Source: JBNPEO01 sp050490315 (GTDB lineage: Bacteria > Actinomycetota > Actinomycetes > Actinomycetales > Micrococcaceae). From it: a stretch of 64,000 bases of DNA. The notes below the pieces were generated by a model, which had not been told where the DNA came from, made no database searches, and worked only from the letters and a program-made list of their open reading frames with translations. Positions within the stretch are counted from its first letter, which is position 1; the number at the start of each line of letters is the position of its first letter. The stretch lies in NCBI RefSeq assembly GCF_050490315.1, contig NZ_JBNPEO010000008.1, forward strand, positions 62,001-126,000, given 5' to 3'. Shown here one piece after another: positions 7,600-16,022 of this stretch. A program made the translations under genes and the position numbers.

Positions 7600-9698
7600 T
7601 TTGCGTCCTCCTTCAGGTGGCTGGCCCAGTAGTGATCCGTGCCTTCGCTGATTTTGGTAAAGACCAATTTCTGGTCCGGGTTTGCGTCCTCACGCAAGGA
7701 GCGCGGGGCAAAGCGGTCGCCGGTGGCAAAATCCCGGGGCGAGGGCACGGTGCCTGGAATCTGGTGCAGACGCACGGCATCGGCCTCGATGGAGAGCACA
7801 GCGCCAAGTAACCCGCGAGTGTATTCGTGCTTGGGATTCTGCAAGAGCTCGGAAGCCTGCGCGGACTCCACCACCTGGCCCGCGTACATCACGGTGATGC
7901 GGTGTGCCAAGGAGGCCACCAAAGCAAGGTCGTGGCTGACGAACACCATGGCAAAGCCCAGCTGTTCGCGCAGTTCGTTGAGCAGATCCACAACCTGCTT
8001 CTGAACGGTGACGTCCAAGGCCGTGGTGGGCTCATCGGCCACCACAATCTTGGGAGAACGGGAGAGTGCCATGGCAATCAGCACACGTTGGCGTTGGCCG
8101 CCGGATAGCTCATGCGGGTAACTTGCCAGGGTACGGACGGGGTCCAGCTTGACCATTTCCAGAAGCTCGGTGGGGGTTTTACGGCCGCCACGCTTGGTGA
8201 GCTGCTCCATCTGTTCCTTGATTTTCATCGAGGGGTTCAAGGAGCTCAGAGCATCTTGGTAGACCATGGCGATCTGCTCGCCGCGTAGACCTTCGTAGGC
8301 TTTGACGTCAGCTTGATTCGTGGACTGGTCCAGTAGCTCTTTGCCATCAAACTTGATGGAGCCAAAGATCTGCGCGGTTTTGGGCAGCAAACCCATAACC
8401 GCCAGGGAGGTGATGGACTTTCCGCAACCGGATTCACCCACCAAACCCATCGTTTCGCCTTCACGGACGGTGAAGGAGACATTGTCCACAATCGGGACAT
8501 CACCAAAGCGGCCCGGGAAGTGGATAGAGAGGTTTTTGACCTCAAGGACGTTGCGGGCTTCGGCGCCAACCTGTGGGAGCCGGTCCGTGCGGGTGGCCTC
8601 AACAGTGGCCAAGTGCGCCAGTTCGGCGTCCAAGAGAGCGTGCGGGTTAACCAAAGCGGTCTTTACATCCTTGAGGATGTCAGTGCTTGGTGCCTCGGCC
8701 AAGGGATTCTCTACGGCTGGTAGCGCTGCGTCGAGTTCGTGAGTCTCAACCACGGAAGGCGCGGTAGGCGTCGTCGCAACTGTTTCATCCACCAAAGTGG
8801 CTGTAACAGCGGCGGCGGAACCGTCGTCGTCGTTCACTACCGGAGCCCTGCGAAGCTTGGGATTGACCATCGCATCGGTGAGGCCCTCGGCAAGAATGTT
8901 CAGCGCCAAAACGGTCAAGAGGATGATCAGACCAGCGAAGGTAGTGGCCCACCATCCGCCGGAGAGAACCAAGTTGCGGCCGTAGGAGATCACGTTGCCC
9001 CATGACGGTGCGGGGTCCTGGATTCCGGCTCCCAAGAAGGAGAGTGAGGCTTCGAGGATGATCGCATCTGCCACCATCACCGTGGCGAAAACCAGCACGG
9101 GAGCGGCGGTGTTCCGCACAATGTGCTTGAGCAAAATGTAGGTGCGGCCTGCGCCAATCACGCGCTCTGCCCGGACGTAGTCTTCGCCGTACTGGGAGAG
9201 AACGTTGGCCCTGACCACACGGGCAATCTGGGGCGAGTAAACAATCGCGATCGCCACAATAATCGTGGGGACGGAGTTACCAAAGGACGCCAACAGCACT
9301 GCTGCCAAGGCGATACCCGGGAACGCCATAAGGATGTCCATAATGCGCATGATGATCTCGTTCACGGCTTTGGACGAGGTCGCTGCGAGGGAACCAAGCG
9401 TTGCGCCGATGATAATCGCCAGGGCAACGGAGCCCAAGCCGATCATGAGTGAGGTTTGTGCGCCCCAAATGAGGCGGGCCAAAACGTCACGGCCAATGCG
9501 GTCGGTACCAAAGGGGTGATCCCCGCTTGGTGCTTGCGCGGGGATGTCATTGGCCAGCGGGTCGCGCCCCAAGAGCGGGGCGATGATGGCCATAACGGCA
9601 ATAAATACCAAAAAAACCAGGGCGATCTTGGAGCCCAGGGGGAGAGCTTTAAAACGTACGCCGGGTTCGCTCAGACGTGTGGCAAGTTTGCTACGCAT
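7596..9698 (-). CDS. Fused ABC permease (DppC type) and ATPase (DppD type), sialic acid importer
   Basis: One 700-residue chain joins two subunits that are separate in E. coli. Residues about 1-290 are a DppC-like permease with several membrane segments (KIALVFLVFIAVMAIIAPLLG first) and a DPLANDI...HPFGTDRIGRDVL extracytoplasmic part typical of the family. Residues about 295-390 form an Ala/Thr/Val-rich linker. The rest is a DppD-like ATPase with Walker A GESGCGKS near residue 425, LSGGQRQRV near 529 and VVADEPTTALD. The C-terminal part contains the oligopeptide-type extension (TVPSPRDFATGDRFAPR), although the Cys usual there is absent. It starts three bases after the upstream permease stop. 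Such fusions occur in other actinobacterial transporters. Confidence 0.9.
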   Translation of the reverse strand: MRSKLATRLSEPGVRFKALPLGSKIALVFLVFIAVMAIIAPLLGRDPLANDIPAQAPSGDHPFGTDRIGRDVLARLIWGAQTSLMIGLGSVALAIIIGATLGSLAATSSKAVNEIIMRIMDILMAFPGIALAAVLLASFGNSVPTIIVAIAIVYSPQIARVVRANVLSQYGEDYVRAERVIGAGRTYILLKHIVRNTAAPVLVFATVMVADAIILEASLSFLGAGIQDPAPSWGNVISYGRNLVLSGGWWATTFAGLIILLTVLALNILAEGLTDAMVNPKLRRAPVVNDDDGSAAAVTATLVDETVATTPTAPSVVETHELDAALPAVENPLAEAPSTDILKDVKTALVNPHALLDAELAHLATVEATRTDRLPQVGAEARNVLEVKNLSIHFPGRFGDVPIVDNVSFTVREGETMGLVGESGCGKSITSLAVMGLLPKTAQIFGSIKFDGKELLDQSTNQADVKAYEGLRGEQIAMVYQDALSSLNPSMKIKEQMEQLTKRGGRKTPTELLEMVKLDPVRTLASYPHELSGGQRQRVLIAMALSRSPKIVVADEPTTALDVTVQKQVVDLLNELREQLGFAMVFVSHDLALVASLAHRITVMYAGQVVESAQASELLQNPKHEYTRGLLGAVLSIEADAVRLHQIPGTVPSPRDFATGDRFAPRSLREDANPDQKLVFTKISEGTDHYWASHLKEDAK

Positions 9699-9701
9699 GA
9701 C

Positions 9702-10658
9702 TTAGACCGTCCTGATTCGGGGGTTGATGAGCAGGTACAGCAGGTCCACCAGGATGTTCACCAAAACGAACGTCACGGAGATCACCAGAACCACACCCTG
9801 AACCAGGTTCGTGTCCTTGTTGGTGATGCCGTTGAGGATTAGCTGTCCCATTCCGGGGAGGGAGAAGATCATTTCAATCACGACGGCGCCGCCCAGCAAA
9901 TAGCCAATGCGCAGTCCCAGCACGGTCACCGGAGTGACCAGTGCGTTGCGCAGTACGTTGCGGGAGACCACTTCGCGGTAGGGCACGCCGTTACCGATGG
10001 CGGTGCGGACATAGTCGCGGTCCAGTTCCTCCACCATCGAGGTGCGGACCACTCGAATCAGGGAAGCAGAAACCGGGATAGCCAGTGCCAAGGCCGGCAG
10101 TGCGATGGAACGCAACCAACCGCCAAAGCCTTCAGACGGATCAGCCATACCACCGGAGGGGAAGAGTGAATCGGTTCCAAGGGCGAACCACTGGATCAGC
10201 AAAATACCCAACCAGAACGACGGCGTTGCGATGGCTGCGATGGAGAAAACCCGGACGATTTGGTCAACCCACGTGTCCCGGTAGAGTGCGGCAAGCACAC
10301 CAAAGACGAGTGACAAGATGACGGCGATGATCACACCAACGAAGGTCAGCTGGAGTGTCAGCGGGAAGGCTTGGCTGATCACTTCGGTGATGGGCCGGGC
10401 CGGGGGCAAAGTGTTGCCAAAGTTCAAGGTCAGCATTTTGCCCAAGTAAGCAAAGTACTGGATAAAGAGTGGGTCGTTGAGGCCATTGTCTTGGCGGTAC
10501 TTGTCCAAGGCTTCGGGCGAGGCGCCTTCACCAAGGGCCGCAACCGCACGGTCACCTGGTGCGAACTGCAGCACCACAAAGACCAACAGGGTTACACCCA
10601 GGATCATTAAGGGGAGTGCTGCGAGCCGGCGTCCCAGCAGTCGCAATAACATTGCCAT
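9702..10658 (-). CDS. ABC transporter permease (DppB type), sialic acid importer
   Basis: A 318-residue inner-membrane permease. It begins with the DppB-like N-terminal segment (RLAALPLMILGVTLLVFVVLQFAPGD) and has the family loop A...LGLNDPLFIQY-like stretch (NGLNDPLFIQYF), a large extracytoplasmic region and the EAA-type coupling loop (RTAIGNGVPYREVVSRNVLRNAL). ATG start with GGAG six bases upstream. It is separated from the binding-protein gene by 114 bp holding a strong hairpin, and from the permease-ATPase fusion by three bases. Confidence 0.9.
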   Translation of the reverse strand: MAMLLRLLGRRLAALPLMILGVTLLVFVVLQFAPGDRAVAALGEGASPEALDKYRQDNGLNDPLFIQYFAYLGKMLTLNFGNTLPPARPITEVISQAFPLTLQLTFVGVIIAVILSLVFGVLAALYRDTWVDQIVRVFSIAAIATPSFWLGILLIQWFALGTDSLFPSGGMADPSEGFGGWLRSIALPALALAIPVSASLIRVVRTSMVEELDRDYVRTAIGNGVPYREVVSRNVLRNALVTPVTVLGLRIGYLLGGAVVIEMIFSLPGMGQLILNGITNKDTNLVQGVVLVISVTFVLVNILVDLLYLLINPRIRTV

Positions 10659-10716
10659 TTACATCTCCGGTTTATCCGCGCGGTGTGAGCCACGTCATGA
10701 TGTTGGGATTCACGTG

Positions 10717-10754
10717 CCGGAGGGGCCGTGGCCATCGGGCCACAGCCCCTCCGG
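10717..10754 (-). terminator. Intercistronic hairpin between binding protein and permease
   Basis: CCGGAGGGGC (10717-10726) pairs with GCCCCTCCGG (10745-10754), and GTGGCC/GGCCAC continues the stem inside, with a four-base loop. There is no T run. In ABC import operons such hairpins usually protect the binding-protein mRNA and lower expression of the downstream genes. Confidence 0.7.
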
Positions 10755-10774
10755 TCTGTGAAAATTTCTAGCTG

Positions 10775-12400
10775 CTAGGACGTGCGGCCTACGCCCACAA
10801 AGCTCACGCCTGTGGTCGGCAGTGCCTGGAAGTCCTTGAGCTTCTTGGCATCCCACGCGGTGGGGAGCTTGCGGTGGAAGATCGGGTACAAGGGGGCTTC
10901 CTCGGCAATGATGTCGATGACCTTCTTGTACTCAGCCTTAGCCTCAGCCTCGGTGCCCTTGGTTGCAGCATCCATAGCGGCAGTGACCTTGGCGTATTCC
11001 GGGGTGGTGTTCCAGCCGAAGCGGTTCTTAGCCCAGACGTCGCCGCGGTACCACCAAGAGAGCAGGATGTCAGCGTCGTTACCGAATACCGAAGGGTCAC
11101 CGGGTGCTGCGAGGACGTCGTACTTGAGTCCACCCACCTTTTCCGGCGCGTACACAGCTGCCGAAGCCAAAGACTCCAGAGTGGTGTTGACGCCGATTGA
11201 ATCCCAGTACTTCTTGATCAACGGTGCAACGTCCTTGACCCACGCGGTGTCCGTGGTGGTCAACGTCAGTGAAAGGTTGGAGACGCCCGCGTCAGCGAGC
11301 AGCTTCTTTGCCTTGTCGGCGTCGAAGTTGTAGACAGTCGAGGCTTCTTGGTAAGCCGAGTGGCCTTCAGGGAAGAAGGACTTCGCTGCTGCGGCGTTAC
11401 CCAAAAGTGCCGTCTTGATAATGGCATCGGTGTCCAAGGCGAAGTGCAGTGCCTGGCGGACTTCCTTCTTGTTGAACGGTGCCTTGGTGCAGTTGAACGC
11501 GAGGAACAACAGGCCGAAGGACTGCTTAGATTCAACGTTGACCTTGGACTTGAGGCTGTCAACGTCCAAGTAGGGAACGTCTTCAATTGCTTGAACGCGG
11601 CCGGACTGAACAGCTGTCACACGAGCAGCTGCGTCATTGAGCAAGAACCAGGTCATTCCCTTGGCCAGTGCTGGCTTAGGGCCGTTGTAGGCGTCAAAGC
11701 GCTCGAAGACGATCTTGTCGTCCTTAGCGGCGGAGACAAACTTGTACGGGCCGGTACCAATCGGCTTAGCGTCGAATGCGGCCTGGTCCTTGGAAGCGAT
11801 TGCCTTGGGGACAATCTTTACCACTGAGATACGAGGACCAAATCCGGCGAAAGGCTGGTTGAGAGTGAACTCGACAGTCTTGGCATCGGTGGCCTTGACG
11901 CTCTTGATAAAGAAGATGAACTGAGCGAACAGGGCTTTGTTGGCCGGGTCCAGCACGCGTTCGAAGGAGTAAACAACGTCCTCGGCGGTGACCGGGGTGC
12001 CGTCGTGGAAAGTTGCGCCATCACGCAAGGTGACGGTGTAGCTGGTGTCAGAAACCTTCTTGGGGTCCGCAGCGGCGAGCGCGTTGTACGGTTCGCGAGT
12101 AGCCGGGTGCAGCTCAACGAGGCCCTCGAAGATGTGCAGGTTGGCAGCCAAAGGAGTCGCGCCTGAGGAAGACATCGGGTCAAAGCCAGTGGAAAGCGAG
12201 TAGGAGATACCAGCTTCGATGGTGAGGTCCTTGTTGACCTCGCCGGAGTTGTTGGCGCTAGGGGCGGTGCTGGAGCTGGAACCGCAAGCGGCCAGTGTGG
12301 TGGTGAAAGCTGCAGCGGCGCCCACGGCCCCGGTCAGCTTCAGGAAGTTGCGGCGGCTGGCGTCTTTGACCAGCGGCAGGTTCGCAAGAGTCTTGCTCAT
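10775..12400 (-). CDS. ABC transporter substrate-binding lipoprotein (family 5, Tat-exported), sialic acid importer
   Basis: A 541-residue extracytoplasmic binding protein of the peptide/nickel (SBP family 5) class. The N-terminus has the twin-arginine motif SRRNFLK at residues 15-21, a hydrophobic stretch and the lipobox LAAC with Cys39, so it is a Tat-exported lipoprotein, followed by a Ser-rich linker. Family blocks include DGATFHDGTPVTAEDVVYSFERV and LNQPFAGFGP. I chose the ATG at 12400, which has GTGAGG six bases upstream, over an ATG five codons earlier. First gene of the sialic acid operon. Substrate inferred from context; peptides cannot be excluded by sequence. Confidence 0.88.
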   Translation of the reverse strand: MSKTLANLPLVKDASRRNFLKLTGAVGAAAAFTTTLAACGSSSSTAPSANNSGEVNKDLTIEAGISYSLSTGFDPMSSSGATPLAANLHIFEGLVELHPATREPYNALAAADPKKVSDTSYTVTLRDGATFHDGTPVTAEDVVYSFERVLDPANKALFAQFIFFIKSVKATDAKTVEFTLNQPFAGFGPRISVVKIVPKAIASKDQAAFDAKPIGTGPYKFVSAAKDDKIVFERFDAYNGPKPALAKGMTWFLLNDAAARVTAVQSGRVQAIEDVPYLDVDSLKSKVNVESKQSFGLLFLAFNCTKAPFNKKEVRQALHFALDTDAIIKTALLGNAAAAKSFFPEGHSAYQEASTVYNFDADKAKKLLADAGVSNLSLTLTTTDTAWVKDVAPLIKKYWDSIGVNTTLESLASAAVYAPEKVGGLKYDVLAAPGDPSVFGNDADILLSWWYRGDVWAKNRFGWNTTPEYAKVTAAMDAATKGTEAEAKAEYKKVIDIIAEEAPLYPIFHRKLPTAWDAKKLKDFQALPTTGVSFVGVGRTS

Positions 12401-12426
12401 GTGGTGCCTCACCATTCAATGTAGTT

Positions 12427-12447
12427 ATCGGACGTAGGACATCCGAT
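12427..12447. promoter_or_regulatory. Candidate NanR operator at the nan operon promoter
   Basis: ATCGGA (12427-12432) and TCCGAT (12442-12447) form an inverted repeat, and the right part contains GGACATCCGAT. It sits just downstream of the -10 element of the nan operon, where a repressor would block initiation. The same 11-mer recurs at 12653-12663 in front of the regulator gene. Confidence 0.55.
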
Positions 12448-12459
12448 GCTCGTAGTGAA

Positions 12460-12489
12460 ACTGTAAGGGGCGTCACACATGAACGTCAA
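12460..12489 (-). promoter_or_regulatory. Candidate promoter of the sialic acid operon
   Basis: On the minus strand TTGACG (12489-12484) and TACAGT (12465-12460) are separated by 18 bp, close to a housekeeping sigma promoter. Transcription would begin near 12453, about 53 bases before the binding-protein start. Confidence 0.6.
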
Positions 12490-12649
12490 GCAAGAATTTG
12501 GTCACAAGTGGGTTACGTGGGGGTGGAGGCGAAGTGCTCGCAGGTTTGCTGGGTGGTTTGTTGACGGCTGGTGCGCGACTGTTGCTGGGGTTCTTGCGCG
12601 TTGCTACTCGCGCGCAGGGAATAAATTCGGCCGGCTACTTTTGTGAAGG

Positions 12650-12663
12650 TCGGACATCCGATA
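12650..12663. promoter_or_regulatory. Candidate NanR operator at the regulator promoter
   Basis: TCGGA-CA-TCCGA (12650-12661) is an imperfect palindrome, extended by AT to share the 11-mer GGACATCCGAT with the nan promoter site. It would lie between the -35 and -10 of the regulator gene, fitting autorepression. Confidence 0.5.
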
Positions 12664-12847
12664 TCATATGACAAAGTCACGATGGCACACGGCGCCTGCG
12701 CCTGCGCTCAATATAACACCGTGCACCGTGTGGCGCAGGAACAATTGTGGGAGAGTAAAGCTTCAGAAATGAGCATTCTCGCCCCACAAAATCGCCGATC
12801 TGGCGGTGACGACCCTCGCGCTTGGGTGCTTTGGCAAGGAGTCCGGC

Positions 12848-13582
12848 ATGAAAACCAGCGCAGTTCCGCAAGCACGATTTAGCGCCCAAGCAAGGCTCCG
12901 CGCCCTCCAAGCGGACATTATGGATCTCATCCTTGAACGTGAACTCGAAGCTGGGGATCCACTTCCCACCGAGAATGAACTGTCCATTGCCCTCGGTGTT
13001 GGCCGCAACACCCTCCGTGAATCCCTCAAAGTCCTTCAGGCGCTGGGCGTGATTGAGATCCGGCATGGCTTTGGAATGTTTGTTGCACCCAGTAACTTCG
13101 ATGCGCTCGCCGATGGACTGACTTTCCGCGGCCGGCTCTCACTGCGTCACCAGGGTTTGGAAGCGCTGCAGCTCGTTGATGTGCGCCAAGCGCTTGAGTC
13201 CGGTCTGATTGGCAGCTCCATGGACGTGATGGACAAGGAGCAGTTGGCTGCCATCGAAGCAGCTGTGATCCAAATGGAAGAACAAGCCGCAGCTGGCGAG
13301 AACTTTGTTGAGGCCGACGCCGAATTTCACCACCGACTCTTTGAGCCGCTCAACAACGAACTGCTGATCAATCTGATGGGTGTTTTCTGGAAGGTGTACC
13401 GGAAAATTCACACGGAAGTTGGTGCCGGCAAGTCCGGGCGCGAGGATCTGAAAGAAACCGCCAAGATCCACCGTGAGATTTATGTAGCGGTAGCCGAGGG
13501 GGACAAGGCGCTTGCCTCAGAGCGGCTCAACCGTCACTTCGACGGCATTCGTTTGCGGATCACCGAGGCTGTTGCTGAATAA
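12848..13582 (+). CDS. nanR: GntR/FadR-family (FCD) transcriptional regulator of sialic acid genes
   Basis: 244 residues. The N-terminal winged helix spans about residues 15-80 (LRALQADIMDLILERELEAG, then LPTENELSIALGVGRNTLRE and IEIRHGFGMFVAP). The FCD effector domain spans about 95-235 and includes the metal/ligand-binding residues in LVDVRQALE, EADAEFHHRLF, IHREIYVAVAEGD and NRHFDGI. ATG chosen with AAGGAG seven bases upstream; open frame upstream of it is unlikely to be coding. Divergent from the sialic acid operon, so it most likely represses it and responds to a pathway intermediate. The name nanR is from context and family. Confidence 0.82.
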   Translation: MKTSAVPQARFSAQARLRALQADIMDLILERELEAGDPLPTENELSIALGVGRNTLRESLKVLQALGVIEIRHGFGMFVAPSNFDALADGLTFRGRLSLRHQGLEALQLVDVRQALESGLIGSSMDVMDKEQLAAIEAAVIQMEEQAAAGENFVEADAEFHHRLFEPLNNELLINLMGVFWKVYRKIHTEVGAGKSGREDLKETAKIHREIYVAVAEGDKALASERLNRHFDGIRLRITEAVAE

Positions 13583-13714
13583 ACGCAGCATCTTCTCAAC
13601 GCTGTTGTGGCCCTGCCTGGCTTTCGGGTGGGGCCACGCTCGTTTTCCTCGGCCCTGTGTGAGTGATCAACGCTTGGGATGGGGAAGTGTGGGGCACTGC
13701 GCCCGGTAACGAAA

Positions 13715-13744
13715 AAGTCCCGCACAGTTTCCTGTGCGGGACTT
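13715..13744 (-). terminator. Rho-independent terminator of tRNA-Arg
   Basis: AAGTCCCGCACAG (13715-13727) and CTGTGCGGGACTT (13732-13744) form a perfect 13-bp stem with a four-base loop. On the minus strand it is followed by TTTTT, right after the tRNA-Arg gene. Being symmetric, it may also stop transcription from the regulator gene. Confidence 0.85.
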
Positions 13745-13747
13745 GAT

Positions 13748-13824
<77 letters not shown>

Positions 13825-13938
13825 ATTTTGACTCGGTTGGGCTCTTCATTTCTGAAGCGTTGTTCCCGCTCGAACCTTGAAATACTTTACGCGAGATTTG
13901 CCCAGAGTTCCAAATCGGCCGCATGGTGATCTCCCTAA

Positions 13939-13952
13939 CTAGACCGGTCTAG
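13939..13952. promoter_or_regulatory. Palindrome upstream of pckG
   Basis: CTAGACCGGTCTAG is a perfect 14-bp palindrome about 165 bp upstream of the pckG start and about 60 bp upstream of a possible -10 element (TAGAAT, 13999-14004). A dimeric regulator is likely; its identity is not apparent. Confidence 0.5.
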
Positions 13953-14039
13953 GTGAGCTTAGTCACAAAAATGGACCTTGCGATGGACGCTTGATCGCTA
14001 GAATCCGCGGAATTGCCACCCGCCGAGTGAAGAGGTCCC

Positions 14040-14129
14040 ATGTCTGATCTCAAAGTTGCAAAGGTTCCCGCGCCTAGCATTTATCACACACCACTGGCCC
14101 AACGAAGGGAAGAGAAATGGGCGATCTGA
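14040..14129 (+). CDS. Possible 29-residue leader ORF overlapping pckG
   Basis: ATG with AGAGG four bases upstream begins a 29-codon frame (MSDLKVAKVPAPSIYH, then TPLAQRREEKWAI) whose TGA lies 13 bases inside pckG, in another frame. It begins about 30 bases after a plausible transcription start (-10 TAGAAT at 13999). Translating it would carry ribosomes across the pckG ribosome site. It could couple or tune pckG translation, or be chance. I know no similar peptide. Confidence 0.35.
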   Translation: MSDLKVAKVPAPSIYHTPLAQRREEKWAI

Positions 14130-15946
14130 CGCGTTTGCCGCTTCTTGCCGATGCACCGACCACCCATAGCGGACTTCTAGCTTGGGTTGAAGAAGTCGCC
14201 GAGCTCACGCAGCCGGACGCCATTCACTGGGTTGATGGCTCGGAGGAAGAGAATAACCGCCTCACGGCAGAGCTGGTCAGGTCCGGAACTCTGACCACGT
14301 TGAATCCGGAATTGTTCCCCAACTCCTACGCGGCATTCTCTGATCCTGCGGACGTGGCACGCGTTGAAGAGCAGACGTTCATTTGCTCCAAAGATGAGCG
14401 CGACGCTGGTTTCACCAATAACTGGATGGCACCTGCGGAGATGAAGGAAAAGCTCCAGGGTCTGTTTGCGGGTTCCATGCGTGGACGCACCATGTACGTG
14501 ATCCCGTTTGTTATGGGTCCCCTGGATGCTGAGCAGCCTCAGTACGGTGTGGAAATCACTGACTCTGCGTACGTTGTGGCCTCAATGCGCATTATGGCTC
14601 GCATCGGCACAGACGTGCTGCGCAAGATGGAAGCCGCGGAGGCCTTTTTTGTCCCCGCTTTGCACTCGGTCGGCGCTCCACTGGAAGAAGACCAGGAAGA
14701 CGTCGCCTGGCCCTGCAACGAGAACAAGTGGATTGTTCACTTCCCCGAAGAGCGCTCCATCTGGTCCTACGGATCCGGCTACGGCGGAAACGCCCTGCTC
14801 GGCAAAAAGTGCTACGCACTGCGCATCGCCTCGGTGATTGCCCGTGACGAAGGCTGGCTGGCCGAGCACATGCTGATCCTCAAGCTCACCAGCCCGGAGG
14901 GCAAGGCCTACAACATAGCGGCAGCGTTCCCCTCGGCCTGCGGTAAAACCAACTTGGCCTTGCTCGACCCCACCATTGAGGGCTGGAAAGCCGAGACCCT
15001 TGGTGATGACATCAACTGGATGCGCATAGGCAAGGATGGCGAGCTTCGCGGAGTAAACCCTGAATACGGTCTCTTTGGTGTGGCTCCTGGCACGGGCTGG
15101 GGAACCAACCCGAACGCCATGCGCGCCATCTCCAAGGGCAACTCGATCTTCACCAACGTGGCCTTGACGGACGACGGCGGTGTCTGGTGGGAGGGCATGA
15201 CCGAGGAAGTGCCCGCTCACCTTATTGACTGGGAAGGTAACGATTGGACGCCCGCATCCGGCCGCCCGGCCGCCCACCCGAACTCCCGCTTCTGCACGCC
15301 GATCAGCCAGATCGACATGCTGGCCCAGGAATACTACAGCCCGGACGGTGTAGAGATTCACGCCATTCTCTTCGGTGGCCGCCGCAAAACCACTATTCCC
15401 CTAGTGACCGAGGCACGTTCTTGGACCAATGGAATCTTTATGGGCTCCACGCTGTCCTCAGAGACCACAGCCGCCGCTGCTGGCGCAGTGGGCCGGGTTC
15501 GCCGCGATCCCATGGCAATGTTGCCCTTTATTGGCTACGATGCCGGCGATTACCTCAAGCACTGGGACTCAATTGAATCCAAGGCCAACCCGGCTCGTTT
15601 GCCCAAAATCTTTTTGGTCAACTGGTTCCGCCGCACCCCGGAAGGCGGTTTCGCATGGCCCGGTTTTGGTGACAACTCGCGTGTTCTGAAGTGGGCCGTG
15701 GAGCGCATTGAAGGTAAGGCCGACGCGCGGGAGACCGCTATCGGCTTTGTACCCACCGGGGAATCACTAGACCTGACCGGCCTGGAGGGGTTTACGCCCG
15801 CTGATGTTGAAGTAGCTGTTGAAGTCAACGCCGATGAATGGCGCGAAGAAGTCACCAGCATTGATGAGTGGTACAACAACTTCGGCGACTCACTGCCAGC
15901 GTCGCTCTCTGCAGAGCTCGCAGACCTGAAGGCTCGCTTGGGCTAG
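14117..15946 (+). CDS. pckG: Phosphoenolpyruvate carboxykinase (GTP)
   Basis: Converts oxaloacetate and GTP to PEP, GDP and CO2, the first gluconeogenic step. It has 609 residues, the usual length for the GTP-dependent enzyme. Visible are the substrate-binding stretch around GRTMYVIPFVMGP, YGGNALLGKKCYALRIAS, the P-loop-like FPSACGKTNLALL near residue 270 with its reactive Cys, WMRIGKDGELRGVNPEYGLFGVAPG, and the guanine-binding area ENFGD-like region replaced by FGDNSRVLKWAVERIEG near the C-terminus. ATG start with GAAGGGA six bases upstream. Monocistronic: a strong hairpin follows, and a palindrome and leader ORF precede it. Confidence 0.97.
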   Translation: MGDLTRLPLLADAPTTHSGLLAWVEEVAELTQPDAIHWVDGSEEENNRLTAELVRSGTLTTLNPELFPNSYAAFSDPADVARVEEQTFICSKDERDAGFTNNWMAPAEMKEKLQGLFAGSMRGRTMYVIPFVMGPLDAEQPQYGVEITDSAYVVASMRIMARIGTDVLRKMEAAEAFFVPALHSVGAPLEEDQEDVAWPCNENKWIVHFPEERSIWSYGSGYGGNALLGKKCYALRIASVIARDEGWLAEHMLILKLTSPEGKAYNIAAAFPSACGKTNLALLDPTIEGWKAETLGDDINWMRIGKDGELRGVNPEYGLFGVAPGTGWGTNPNAMRAISKGNSIFTNVALTDDGGVWWEGMTEEVPAHLIDWEGNDWTPASGRPAAHPNSRFCTPISQIDMLAQEYYSPDGVEIHAILFGGRRKTTIPLVTEARSWTNGIFMGSTLSSETTAAAAGAVGRVRRDPMAMLPFIGYDAGDYLKHWDSIESKANPARLPKIFLVNWFRRTPEGGFAWPGFGDNSRVLKWAVERIEGKADARETAIGFVPTGESLDLTGLEGFTPADVEVAVEVNADEWREEVTSIDEWYNNFGDSLPASLSAELADLKARLG

Positions 15947-15955
15947 GAATCCCAC

Positions 15956-16015
15956 TTAAATGACGACGTCGGGTGCTCACCCTTCACAAGGTGAGCACCC
16001 GACGTCGTCATTTAA
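15956..16015. terminator. Long perfect hairpin between pckG and the NADH-flavin reductase gene
   Basis: Arms 15956-15981 and 15990-16015 pair over 26 bp without mismatch, with an eight-base loop (CTTCACAA). The arms begin TTAAATGACG and end CATTTAA, so each outward strand has a short T/A run. It serves two convergent genes. See findings for related hairpins. Confidence 0.85.
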
Positions 16016-16022
16016 GCAGTTA

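Larger units (their letters stand above)
12401..12847. other. Divergent control region between the nan operon and its regulator
   Basis: This 447-bp region holds the nan promoter, the two GGACATCCGAT-containing sites about 215 bp apart, and a possible regulator promoter (TTGTGA at 12641, TATCAT at 12662, a short 15-bp spacer). A 79-codon open frame at 12643 shows no coding character and no ribosome site. I see nothing recognisable between 12490 and 12640. Confidence 0.6.

Noticed and set aside
12643..12882. 79-codon frame overlapping the nanR promoter
   Set aside because: It has no ribosome site, covers the operator and runs into nanR in another frame; it reads as non-coding.
14582..15361. 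259-codon antisense frame inside pckG
   Set aside because: Mirror of the PEP carboxykinase gene; no ribosome site or family resemblance.
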